64,000 nucleotides of DNA from Nannochloropsis oceanica (Eukaryota > Sar > Eustigmatophyceae > Eustigmatales > Monodopsidaceae), in assembly GCA_004519485.1 (NCBI GenBank), contig CP038121.1, positions 577,034-641,033 on the forward strand, read 5' to 3'. The notes beneath the pieces were generated by a model. That model worked only from the letters and a program-made list of their open reading frames with translations, was not told where the DNA came from and ran no database searches. Positions 12,333 to 22,101 of this stretch are shown piece after piece. How positions within the stretch are numbered: the first letter of the stretch is position 1; each line of letters starts with the position of its first letter. Both the position numbers and the translations under genes were made by a program.

Positions 12333-13801
12333 ATGCCCACAACAGGTCCTGTTCCCCCCTCACCCCAACCTCCACATGTCCATGCCACGAGCGCCGCAGC
12401 AGCAAAGGTGGTGTTGCTCCCAACTCCTGTCACCTTTGCCATCGCCATGGCAAGTGGTGTCTCTGGTTGGCTCTTTGTTCATCCTGCAGACGTCGTCAAG
12501 GTCAGTGTGGTGACGGGTGCTTTTGCCTCCGTTATGTGTGCCCGCTTGACTAAATCCCTCCATTGCGGCCGCCACATCTCCCTTTCCACGCTCTCCTTCA
12601 GGTTCGAATGCAGCTCTCGGGCAAATCTGGAGGAGGCATGGTGCTGACGGCACAAAACATCATGAAACAAGAAGGCTTTGCAGGTACGACGCGGGGTGGG
12701 TGTGGGTGTGGGGGGGGCGCCGCAGACGCGGCCCATCGGCCTCTCCGAGCGAGCAGGAAGGCTCCAATGGCTTCATCAACCCGACTCGCCATCAACAGCA
12801 TGAGCCTTCTATGGGTTTCTGGTGTCTTTTTGTATCGCTGCTCAATAGCAATGCCACGTCGCATCATGTATGTGTTCCCGCGCACCATGCCTGCAATGTT
12901 TCTCCCCATCTTTTACCTTCTCCTCTTTCGTCTTTAGCCTCGATCAGACGCAGCAGGAGCTCGGACTTTCGCCTCCTCAGATTACATATTGATTCTTCAT
13001 TATATGGTTCGGTGTTCATCGTCTTACTTGTTCTCCATCTCATGAATATCTCATGGTTATCCCTCTTGCTCCTTCTCTTTCCCCCCCCCCCAAGGCCTGT
13101 ACAGCGGGCTGTCCGCGGCCATTGCGCGTCAGATGAGCTACACCACCTTGCGCCTGGGGTTCTTCGATGAGATCAAAGCCCTTGTCGCTCAGCAACAGAT
13201 CCAAGAAAGCGGCTTCACCCGCTCCATGTCGGCCATGACGGCCGGTGCCTGCGCCTCATTCCTGGCCTGTCCTGTCGAAGTCTGTCTTGTTAGAATGCAG
13301 GCCGACGGCAAACTGCCCAAGGCGGAGCAGCGGGGCTACAAGCACGTAGGTGACGCCTTATTGCGCGTAGCAAAGGAGGAGGGCGTACTCACCTATTGGC
13401 GAGGGGCAGGGCCGACCGTGTTACGGGCCATGGTGGTCTCCACCACCCAGCTAGGCACTTATGACCAGGCAAAGGTGACCTTTCAAGAGGGAGGCATGCC
13501 CGACGGCACAGGCCTCCATTTGGCCTCGTCCCTGACGGCAGGTTTGGTGTATTCCCTTGCCTCACTGCCTTTGGACACGGCCAAGACGCGGATGCAGACT
13601 CAGGGGGCGCCGAGCACACAAGGAGGGCAGTTGTTGTACAGGTCCACGGGGCAGACGCTCATGAAGATTGCGGCAGAGGAAGGGGTGCGCGGGTTGTGGA
13701 AGGGCTTCGGTGCCTACTTCTTGCGAGGAGGGGGGCATACGGTCTTCATGTTCTTGTTTTATGAGCAATACCGTGCTTTCGCAAAGTCATTTTATGTGTA
13801 A
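12333..13801 (+). CDS. Mitochondrial 2-oxoglutarate/malate-type carrier
   Basis: Inner-membrane carrier of the SLC25 family. Exons 12333-12500, 12602-12683 and 13095-13801 join in phase to give 318 residues, typical of the family. Three tandem repeats each carry the signature P-x-D/E-x-x-K/R: HPADVVKVRMQ (about residue 51), CPVEVCLVRMQ (about 143) and LPLDTAKTRMQ (about 245). The match is closest to the oxoglutarate/malate carrier (SLC25A11), e.g. YTGL-like YSGLSAAIARQ, ADGKLP, EEGVLTYWRG and LWKGF. It would exchange dicarboxylates across the inner membrane. The substrate is inferred from family resemblance; a dicarboxylate carrier is the alternative. Confidence 0.88.
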
Positions 13802-14460
13802 AGTGAATCGCTTAGCTTAGGGATACATGGGGACGAGTACAAGGTAGCGGAGGGGGTGTGGAAAAGTGAGAACAATTTTGATTGAAACCATCGCGCCGCC
13901 CGCTACGGTAGGGATGAACTGTGTGAGGCTGTATGCCATCAGGGCCTGTGTCGGGAGGTATTCGATGGAAAGAAAAAAAAAGTAAGTTCAACAACGGCTT
14001 GTTCCTGTTGACTGACAGCTTTACGTTGCCGTGCTTTGAGTGAGTGGTGTCTCGCGTAACATTATCCAAATCCACAGCTCTAAGGAACAGGTCTCTATCA
14101 AGTGCTTGTGCTGCCTGATCTTAGTCTTTGCGGAGGAAAAGCGGCACAGTCAAAACGCTGGCTGACGTAAGCGTGCTTGGACCATGGACATGGGACCAGG
14201 GGTGTGTTGATAAGAAGCAATCAACTCAAGATTTCCGACTATTTCCCCATCCAACGACCCCACATAGACGCATTAATTAGGGTGCCATAGGTCTCCAGCC
14301 CCTCGAGGTCGTCAGTCCCTCCTCCTTGCACCAGTCACCACCTCCGCTTCCCGCCCTCCGCCTTCCCGGCCCTCCTATTCCAACCCAACGAGAAGGAGAA
14401 GGAGTCGCAGGACCCGCCGCAGCAACCACCTCCAATACCGGGACGGCTACAGGCACGGCC
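13802..14460. other. Intergenic region
   Basis: Holds the 3' UTR of the carrier and the 5' flank of the b561 gene. A frame open from 14326 runs into the b561 start and would add 45 Pro/Thr-rich residues; I see no other content. Confidence 0.45.
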
Positions 14461-15537
14461 ATGGTAAACTACGGGGGAAAAGGCCCGAAGCCCACCACGC
14501 ACGTCCAAAAGGTGGCCCTGGTGATCGCACATGTCTGCGCTGTGGTCTCAGTCATCCTCGTATCGCGATGGGCTAATGGGACGGGGGAAGGCTTCTTGGG
14601 GGGATTAGATTGGGGGGACAAGAATTTGGTCTTTAACTATCACCCCGTGCTGATGGTGACCGCCTTCGTTTTCTCCTTTACGGAGGCTCTGCTGGTGTAT
14701 CGGACGTTTCCCTTCTCCAAACGGGTCAATAAATCCATCCACCTCGGGTTGCAGACCCTGGCTGTGATCCTCGCCAGCGTTGGCTTGCGGGTACGTGGCG
14801 GGGATAGGCGGGGCAGAGAGAAAAGGAGGGACGAAAGACGTGCATGGGAGAGAGAGACTGAGGAAGACAGACTCCTCAACAATTAAATCATTCTCCCACC
14901 CCCCATCTCTTCCTTCCTTCTCCTCTCCCCCCCTCTTGCAGGCGGTCTTCAAGAACCACCAGGAAACGAATAAGGCTGACCTCTGGTCTCTTCACTCTTG
15001 GCTAGGGCTCGCCGTCTTCATTCTTTTTCTTATCAATTACACCGTCGGAGTGGGCGCCTTCTTCTTTCAGCTGGCCCCCCTGCCTCTGCGTGCCTCCATC
15101 CTGCCCTACCACGTGCTGGTGGGCATCACGCTCTACCTGGCTGCCATCTTCACGGCTCAGACAGGTAAGGAGGATTAACGAAGGAAGGAGATATGGCGGA
15201 TAAGGCCTCAGGACGACCAAAGCAGTTTAGGTGAGAGGCTGCAAATCTCACTTACGAAACCCTGCCGGTTTGGTTGTCTCCCTCCTTTCCCCCTTGCCCA
15301 GGCATCGTCGAGAAACTGGCTCTGTCGGGCAAGTGCACCGCCCACTATCCTCCGACCGAGGGAGGGGTGCATTACTCCTTGCTTAATGACGGCTGTCGCC
15401 TCGCCAACTGGATGGGGCTTGTCCTCTTCCTGACTGCCCTCGCCGGGGCCCTGGCCGTGCTCCCTGCGCAGCATACGCGAGAGGGAGGACGGGGAGGCAG
15501 GGGGTCGAGCCAGGTCCTACTGGAGACAGGGGTGTAG
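14461..15537 (+). CDS. Cytochrome b561 family protein
   Basis: Transmembrane electron carrier, expected to pass electrons (often from ascorbate) across a membrane by two b hemes. Exons 14461-14790, 14942-15164 and 15302-15537 join in phase to give 262 residues. Six hydrophobic segments are visible. The four heme-ligand histidines are in place and evenly spaced: His61 (NYHPVLM), His94 (SIHLGLQT), His128 (LHSWLG) and His167 (YHVLVG). NHQE (residues 115-118) is also family-typical. The ATG at 14461 has a good context; the upstream in-frame ATG at 14326 would add a 45-residue low-complexity extension. The C-terminus is a short Gly/Arg-rich tail. Confidence 0.9.
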
Positions 15538-16400
15538 ACTTTGTGGCATGTGATTGGATACAGGGAGGGAGGCAGCAAGGGGATGTAAAAACGTATGTTC
15601 GGTGAGGGAGGGGGAAGGACGGTGAAGGGAGGGTGGAGGAGGGTGGGTCGGCTGGAGAAAAGGGATTTGACAAATACAGGATCACAGTGGGCTTGGAGGG
15701 CTGAAAATGAAGGAGGAAAGGTAGATGAAGTAGATGAAGGAGAAAAAGAGGGAAACAGGAAGGTGAGAGCCAGGTGAAGAAAAAGAGAAGAACCTGTAAG
15801 CGTGTGAAGTACTGCCCGAACCGTCCATGCTCTCGTTTGGGGGTTATTGCTTGCTTTCCTAACTCTGTATCTCAATCTTCCTCGAATGTGCTGATTTCCC
15901 ATCATTTTCCTTTCGGCCACCGTATTGATTGCCTTCAGAAGCGCCAGCACAAGCATGCGGGTGGATGCGGCAAGGTTTACTGAAGCCTCCTCCTTTGCTC
16001 CTTGTCGTCTCATGCTGTTCCTCCCCATCATCGCGTTTCCTTCTCTCTCTGGTTGATTGCTGCGTGAGTTACTCTGCGCACGGGCCCAGTGGAGGCATGC
16101 CTGTCGTCGCGCCTTATACCTCAGGCCACACCTGGCCCCTCTACTTCACTCCCCTTCCTCCATCTCCTCTACCCCCTCCCCCGTATCCGCTACTTCCATC
16201 ATTCGACTACTTCACTCCCCTTCCTCCATCTCCTCTACCCCCTCCCCCGTATCCGCTACTTCCATCATTCGACTACTTCACTCCCCTTCCTTCATCTCTT
16301 CTTCCCCCTCCCCCGTATCCGCTACCTCCATCATTGGATTACTGCCTTCTTCCTCTCCTTCTCCCTCCTCCTCCTCTTGCGGCGCCGTTCCCCGTTCTTC
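15538..16400. other. Intergenic region with a 66-bp minisatellite
   Basis: Between convergent genes. 15590-15780 is purine-rich and 16100-16400 pyrimidine-rich. The only structured part is the tandem repeat at 16141-16338 (separate entry). A + strand frame through this repeat reads Pro-rich protein, but it looks compositional. Confidence 0.45.
16141..16338. repeat. Minisatellite, three units of 66 bp
   Basis: The unit beginning ctacttcactccccttcc starts at 16141, 16207 and 16273, an exact period of 66. The first two units are nearly identical, the third has several changes, and a degenerate fourth begins at about 16339. The period is a multiple of three, so the + strand frame stays open, encoding a 22-residue Pro-rich unit. 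No gene could be attached to it. Confidence 0.85.
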
Positions 16401-17402
16401 TTACTCCTCGTCATCCTCCATTCCCACGCACCCTCCCTTTCCCTTCTCCTCCACCTCCTCCATGGCACTCGTCCCCCCGTCATCAGCTTTCTTCCCTCCA
16501 GTTTCGGCCTCAGACTCAGCTCTCACAAAGGGACGCATCAACCGTACTCCCCCTTTTAACTCTCCTCCTCCGTCTCCTCCTCTTCCTCCTCCTCCTCCTC
16601 CTCCTCGCCCGAGCAGCTGATGCTCCCGCATGCTAGCCCTGGCCAGGCGAGCATCGGCTTCCTGTTGGAAGCGAGTGAAGGACGGGCAAATGGAGGCCTT
16701 CCGCTTGATGAGGACGGTGTGCGGCGTGCGGGTGTAGTGGGCCACGGGGTAAGGAGGAAGCTGCGGCTGCGTTGCACCTCCTTCCCCCTCCCGCTCCTCC
16801 TCTTCCTCCCCACTGTATGGGTAGAAGTGTCCGCCTTTCCCCTCAATCATCAATTTCTCTCCAGAAGAAAGCAAAAGGGAGGAAAACGACTTGTCGGTTT
16901 CCCGCCGCCCTGATGCAGGACTCCCTCCTCCTCCTCCTCCTCCTCCTCCTCCTCCTCCTCCTCCCCTATTTTCTTCTTCTCCTCCTCTCATGGCGGAGGA
17001 TGGTGAAGTGGAGGAGGTCGCGTCCCACATCATTGTTGAAGACATACTCTTACAAACGCGTGATAGTACTGCGATTTCCGGCCAGTTCTCCGTTGTCAGC
17101 ACCCCCTTTCCTTCTCCCACGCTACTCTCACTGCTGCCACCGTGTCGCGTGGACGGGAAGGAGCACGAAGAGGCGGGGCTGTCCCACTCTCCGATACGCG
17201 GCGCGTCCTGCGCAGTCTTAGTAAAAAGGAGCGATAAGTCGATTGGTGCCCGCTTCCGCTCGGCCACCCGGCGGTCCCGTTCTTGGTCTCGTAGGAGGGC
17301 GGCCACACGGGCTTGGTTGAGGACGGACAGGGTTTGACGGCCGCCCTGGGAAGCAGGAGGGGTGTCTTGTTCGCCGCTGGTGCTGGTGCTGGTAGATGTC
17401 AT
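16401..17402 (-). CDS. Unrecognised low-complexity protein
   Basis: Single open frame of 333 residues on the minus strand. The chosen ATG (17402) precedes a Thr/Ser run and lies about 270 bp from the divergent poly(A) polymerase start. I do not recognise a domain. Features seen: an N-terminal stretch with many charged residues (VAALLRDQERDRRVAERKR), a poly-Gly run near the middle (about residues 137-150), an acidic run, and a more ordinary segment PHTVLIKRKASICPSFTRF. Composition outside the Gly and Glu runs is protein-like, which supports it being real. A longer frame with a start at 17537 exists but adds only compositional sequence. Confidence 0.5.
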   Translation of the reverse strand: MTSTSTSTSGEQDTPPASQGGRQTLSVLNQARVAALLRDQERDRRVAERKRAPIDLSLLFTKTAQDAPRIGEWDSPASSCSFPSTRHGGSSESSVGEGKGVLTTENWPEIAVLSRVCKSMSSTMMWDATSSTSPSSAMRGGEEENRGGGGGGGGGGGGGGSPASGRRETDKSFSSLLLSSGEKLMIEGKGGHFYPYSGEEEEEREGEGGATQPQLPPYPVAHYTRTPHTVLIKRKASICPSFTRFQQEADARLARASMREHQLLGRGGGGGGGRGGDGGGELKGGVRLMRPFVRAESEAETGGKKADDGGTSAMEEVEEKGKGGCVGMEDDEE

Positions 17403-17674
17403 CTTTTTTTTTTTAACTACGAAGAGCAAGGCGTATCTTAGGCGCGGGGGGGGGTGGAAGAGGGGGGAGGATGGGGCGTAAAAGGGGATGGGAGCGTATG
17501 GGACGCTGAGGGGAGGAAACCGCGGCGCGAAGGACATGCAGCATCACACCCTCCCTTTCAAGCCCTTCCTCCCCAACCACACTACCCACGCATTGACCAA
17601 CAGGCAATATATTTTTTATTCGCTGACCGCTGTAGAAGTAGGAGTAGCACCCGTTCCTGCGGCATCAAGCCAAT
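17403..17674. promoter_or_regulatory. Short divergent promoter region
   Basis: Only 272 bp separate the start of the minus-strand unknown gene (17402) and the poly(A) polymerase start (17675), so both promoters must lie here or overlap the genes. An A-run (T-run on +) abuts the minus-strand ATG. No TATA box or other factor site is convincing. Confidence 0.35.
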
Positions 17675-20600
17675 ATGACGGAGACCAAGGCCAACAAACA
17701 AGACAAGAAAGAGGCGGGTGACGAGGAGGAGGAGGAGGAGGAGGAGGAGGAGGAGGAGGCCTTCATCCAGTTTCACGACTCGGACGACGGTACGGGCGTA
17801 GGGATTGTCATCGAGGAGGATGGAGGGGAGAGTGAGAGAGGGGGGGGGATGGTTGGAGTTTAGGTAGTGATTTGTTTGTTTCTGCTGTTTGCATGCTCTG
17901 CGGCAGCCTCTCAACGCCTCCCTCCCCCTCTCCACACCCAACACCACAGACGACGATGGCGTCGCCGCCGGTGCACAAGTAGGGGTTGATGAGGAGGACG
18001 GGGAGGGAGGAGACAAGGTAGAAGAGGACGGGGGGTTGCTGCGACCATATACAGATGTGCCGTGGCATCGGAAGGGTGGCCTGGTCACTGTCACCACAGG
18101 AGGCGGTGCAGGACAGGTACGGAGAGGGGATGGGGGAAGGATGAGGGATGGCGGGGGATCAAGACAGGAACTGCTTGTGCTGACGTTCATACGCCGTTAA
18201 TAATAAGGCACAAACCTCCTTTCTTTCCCCTTCCTTTGCTTCTCTTCGCCTCACGTCCTCCCCCTGTAGAAACCCATCACCAGCACCATCAAGACGGACC
18301 CGACCTCCCTCCCTCCCCTCCTGCGGCTGCACAATGAGCTCTTGGATTTTTGCGATTTGCTGGCACCGACCAAGGCGGAGCTAGAGGCCCGGCAGAGGGT
18401 CACCAAGATTGCCTCCAACACGGTAGATATGCGGGGAAGGAGGAACCATGAATGGAGAGGAGGGGGAGGGGGGAAGAATGACATTGCGACCATGTCTGGT
18501 TTGGTGGGTGCACTCACCACCTCTTTCCATCGATCTTTCTCTCCCTCCCTCCCTCCCTCCCTCCCGTCCAACGCGGCAGGTGAAGGCGTTGTGGCCGGAC
18601 TTCGACGTGCAGGTGTTCGGGTCCGAAGCCACCAAGGTGAGGCCAGCGAGAGGGACAGGGAGAGAGGGAGGGAGGGAGGGAGGAAGGGAGGGAGGGAGTG
18701 ACGGAGTGACGGAGTGAGGGAGGAAGGAAGGAAGGGAGGGAGGGAGGGAGAGAGGGAGGGGCCAGACGGTGATTTTAAAAACTGTTGCGTTTGTCTTGAT
18801 TCGCCCCTCCTTCTGTCTCTCCCTCCCTCCGCCGCTCATCCTTCTCCCCTTACCGCAGGTCTTCCTGCCCGAGAGCGACATCGACATGGTGGTGCTGCCA
18901 CCCCAGGAGCTGCCCGTGCACCAGGTCCGCAACAACCTCTTCCAGCTCGCCGAGGTGTGCGGGAAGGCGGGGGGGGAGGGAGGGATGGAGGGAGGGAGGG
19001 AGGGAAGGAGGGAAGAGACAGTGGTGAGAAGAGATGTGCCCCGAGGTGGAGGCGTTTGCCTGATACGCAGGAAGCCCGTCACCAACCCCCCTCCCCTTCC
19101 CCCTCAGGCCTTCAAGCAGGAGGAGTCGGTGACGGGCATGGAGGTGATCGCCAAGGCCCGCGTGCCCATCATCAAGCTCCGCTTCCTCAACCTGCAGGTA
19201 AACTGGGAGCAGCGCGGGGGAGGGGAAGGGACGGAGGGAAGGAGAGAGCTCAGGTGGAGGGGTATTACGGCACACATCTTCGAGACCATTATTCCATCCT
19301 TCTCCCCCCGCGCTCCTCCAGGTGGACATCTCCTTCTCCTCCGACTCCGGGCTCAAGTCCGCGCGCTACATGCTCGAGCGCATGGAGGCCCTGCCCCCCC
19401 TCCGGCCCCTCATCCTCGTCTTCAAGTACTTCCTGGTCAGCGGGAGGGAGGGAGGGAGAGAGGGAGGGAGGGCGGGTCATAAGAACCCGTCGATGGTGAA
19501 AAGGAGAGAGAAACGTGACAAGTGGGAAATAATGGGTTCATACATGCCGCCCTGTGACCGTCCCTTCCCCCCTCCCTCCCTTTTGCCCTCCCTCCCCACC
19601 CGTAGGCCCAGCGGGAGCTGAACGAGACTTTTACGGGCGGCTGCGGCTCCTTCCTCCTGCAGCTCATGCTCATCGCCTACCTTCAGCACGCGCAGAAGGA
19701 GGCGGAGGAGGTGAGGATGGGAATGAGGGAGGGAAGGGGGAAGGGACGGGAAGGGGAGATTTCGCCTCTCTGTGTCTGCCAGGCAAATCCGTGGGTCCGT
19801 CCGCCAATTCAATTAAATCGTTAAAATTATTCATTTTTTATATATGTATAAGTCGCTCGCTCGCCTGTCTTCTTTCTTCCTCCCGAATACTTCTGTGCAG
19901 TCGCGCTCACATCCGTCCACCTTGCCCTCCTTCCCTCCCTTACTCCCCTCCTCCCTCCAGGCTAGCGGCTCGGAACGCACTCTCAACCTGGGCTCCCTAT
20001 TTTTGGGCGTCCTTCGCTTCTACGGCCACCAGCTCAACTACGAGGAGGTGGGCCTGTCGGTGCTGGGGGATGGCATCCTCTTCAGGAAGGTGAGGCCCAG
20101 GGGGAGGGGGGAGAGGGGGAGGAGGAGGGGGGGCTTATGATGGGATGGGCAGCACCATCTCATATCCCCCCATCCCCCCCTCCTCCCCCTCTCCCTCCAG
20201 CTGGAGCGCGGGATGTTCTCGTACGACCGCCCCTGGGTGCTGGCAGTGGAAAACCCGCTGGACTCGACGCTGGACGTGGGCAAGAACAGCTACAACATGC
20301 CCCTTCTCAAGGAGGCCCTCGCGGAGGCCTACACCCGCCTGCACAACGTTCTGGTCTCTCCGCCGGCAGGTGCGTCAGGGGGAGGAGGGAAGGAGGAGGG
20401 GGGGAGGGAGGGGCAGTAGAGACTCTTGGATTTGATCGATTCCCGGTTGGTGGGTGCTTTCCTCGGACCCACCTTCCCTCCCTCCCTCCCTCCTCCCTCT
20501 CTCCCTCCCTCCCTCCTTCCTTCCCTCCAGGCAAGCCCATCTCTCTCCTCGCCGTGGTCATTCGCCCCGATCAAGTGCTGTCCGGGCGGCCCATGCCCAA

Positions 20601-21055
20601 ACGCCATATCTTTCAAACCCGCGTCTTCACTCCGCGCAAGCCTTATCGACCTCAGGTAGAGAGGGAGGGCGCGAGGGAGGGAGGGAAGGAGGGAAAGCCT
20701 CTGAGGGCTCGTGGAATCGGGCGCCTTCGACTCCCGTCTCCTCTTTGAATTCCTATGTCCCTGCCTCCCAACACAGGTCAGCAGCAATGACAACTACCAC
20801 AGTAGCGCCAGCGGTAGCTTCGGCGGCATCGGCGGCATCGGCGGGGGGGAAGGGGCTGGGGGAGGGAGGGAGGTGCGCATGGTCTCCACCAACGACTATG
20901 GAGGAAGAGGAAGGGGAGGAGGTAGTGGAGGAGGTGGGGGAGAAGAGGGAGGGAAAAAGCGCGGTAGATGGTCGGGGGGGCGGAGAGAGGATCAGCCGGC
21001 GTCTGACTTCCAAGCACGGGGGGACTACAACTTCAACAAGAGAGGCCGACGCTAA
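17675..21055 (+). CDS. Non-canonical poly(A) polymerase, Trf4/5 (PAPD5) type
   Basis: Nuclear-type RNA 3'-nucleotidyltransferase that would add short A-tails, as in TRAMP-like surveillance. Twelve exons: 17675-17789, 17950-18116, 18270-18422, 18580-18636, 18859-18954, 19108-19197, 19322-19435, 19606-19710, 19961-20089, 20201-20369, 20531-20655, 20777-21055. All phases agree; 532 residues. Catalytic core: VFGSE (Gly159-Ser160), then S-D-I-D (Asp171, Asp173) and VDISF (Asp228), the three carboxylates of the polymerase-beta fold. The PAP-associated domain follows (TLNLGSLFLGVLRFYG, VENPLD and NSYNM). The N-terminus has a Glu run and the C-terminus is Gly/Arg-rich, likely RNA-binding. The usual A-T-G-L after the GS motif is A-T-K-V here. 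Confidence 0.92.
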
Positions 21056-22101
21056 GCTTCATCAAAGCCCAAATCCAAAATCATGAAAAAGCAATGGGAC
21101 GCTTAAAGCGAAGGGAGAAAAAGAGAGGGAGGAGAGTGGCTGGCCCGGGTGGGGTCATGTTTCTTCTTCTCGGGGGGGTCGGATTGAATGTGCCCACACT
21201 CCCCACCCCCGCTTTGATCTGCCCATGATCTCGACTCTCTCTTTCCTTTCCCGTCTGTCTCCCTTCTAGCTGTGCATCTGCTTTCTCTCACTTCCCTTCT
21301 TTTCCATCGTTTTGGCGCCGTCATCCATCTCGTAATTGTTGTGCTGTATCCCTCCCTATTTCCCGCATTTTTCCTGTTATTCTTCTCCTCCTTCTTCCTC
21401 TTCTACTTCTGCATTTTCTTCTTCCCTTTCTCCTTCTTCTTCTTCTTCTTCTTCTTTTTCTTCTATTTTCGTTTTGCTTCTTCAGCTGCTTCTTCTGCTG
21501 CTGCTTCTCCTTCTTCTTCTTATTCTTTTTCAGCTGCTGCTGTCTCATCAATATCGAACAACTTGTCGTCATATTTTTCCAAATCTATACATACACCCTC
21601 TCCCTCTTCCTTCCCTCCCTCCCGTTCTCCCTCATCCTTCCCTCCCTCCCGTTCTCCCTCATCCCTCCCTCCCTCCCTTTCTCCTTCCCTCCCTCCCTCC
21701 CCCGGCCCTCCTCTCCGAACGCCAGCTCCCAAGCGTGCTGTTTTCAAGACGCCAGCGAGTGCCCCCTCCACCACGTGAGTGAGTGAGTGAGTGTGTGAGT
21801 CTGCGTCCCCGCCACCGCACCCTCTCCAACGCGGACTTCAACGCTTCCGATTTCTCTTCCTCATCCTCCCTCCCTCCCTCCCTCCTCTATGACCACTCCC
21901 AGCGCTCCTTTCCCAGCATTCAGCCCAGCCCCTGACATTGCTTTGTCTCTCTCTGCCTCCTCTGTTTCCCTCTGCCTCCTCTGTTTCCCTCTGTCTCCTG
22001 TTTCCCTGTGTCTGCCGCCCCATGTCCCGACGCAAGACGCATCAACACCCTGCCCTTACCTCCACCACTGCTGCTGCTGCTGCCACTGTCTATCTGCCTA
22101 T
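21056..22101. other. Intergenic region between convergent genes
   Basis: Pyrimidine-rich on the + strand, with ttc/ctt runs at 21380-21530 and direct repeats of a ctccctc/ttccctc unit at 21600-21700. A (gtga)n run sits at 21777-21795. No gene supported. It should contain two 3' UTRs. Confidence 0.45.

Noticed and set aside
18381-19085. Frames full of SLPPSLPPS or REGGREGG repeats, here and at dozens of other places
   Set aside because: These are translations of intron (CCCT)n and (GGGA)n tracts overlapping real genes; they end or shift at the splice sites.
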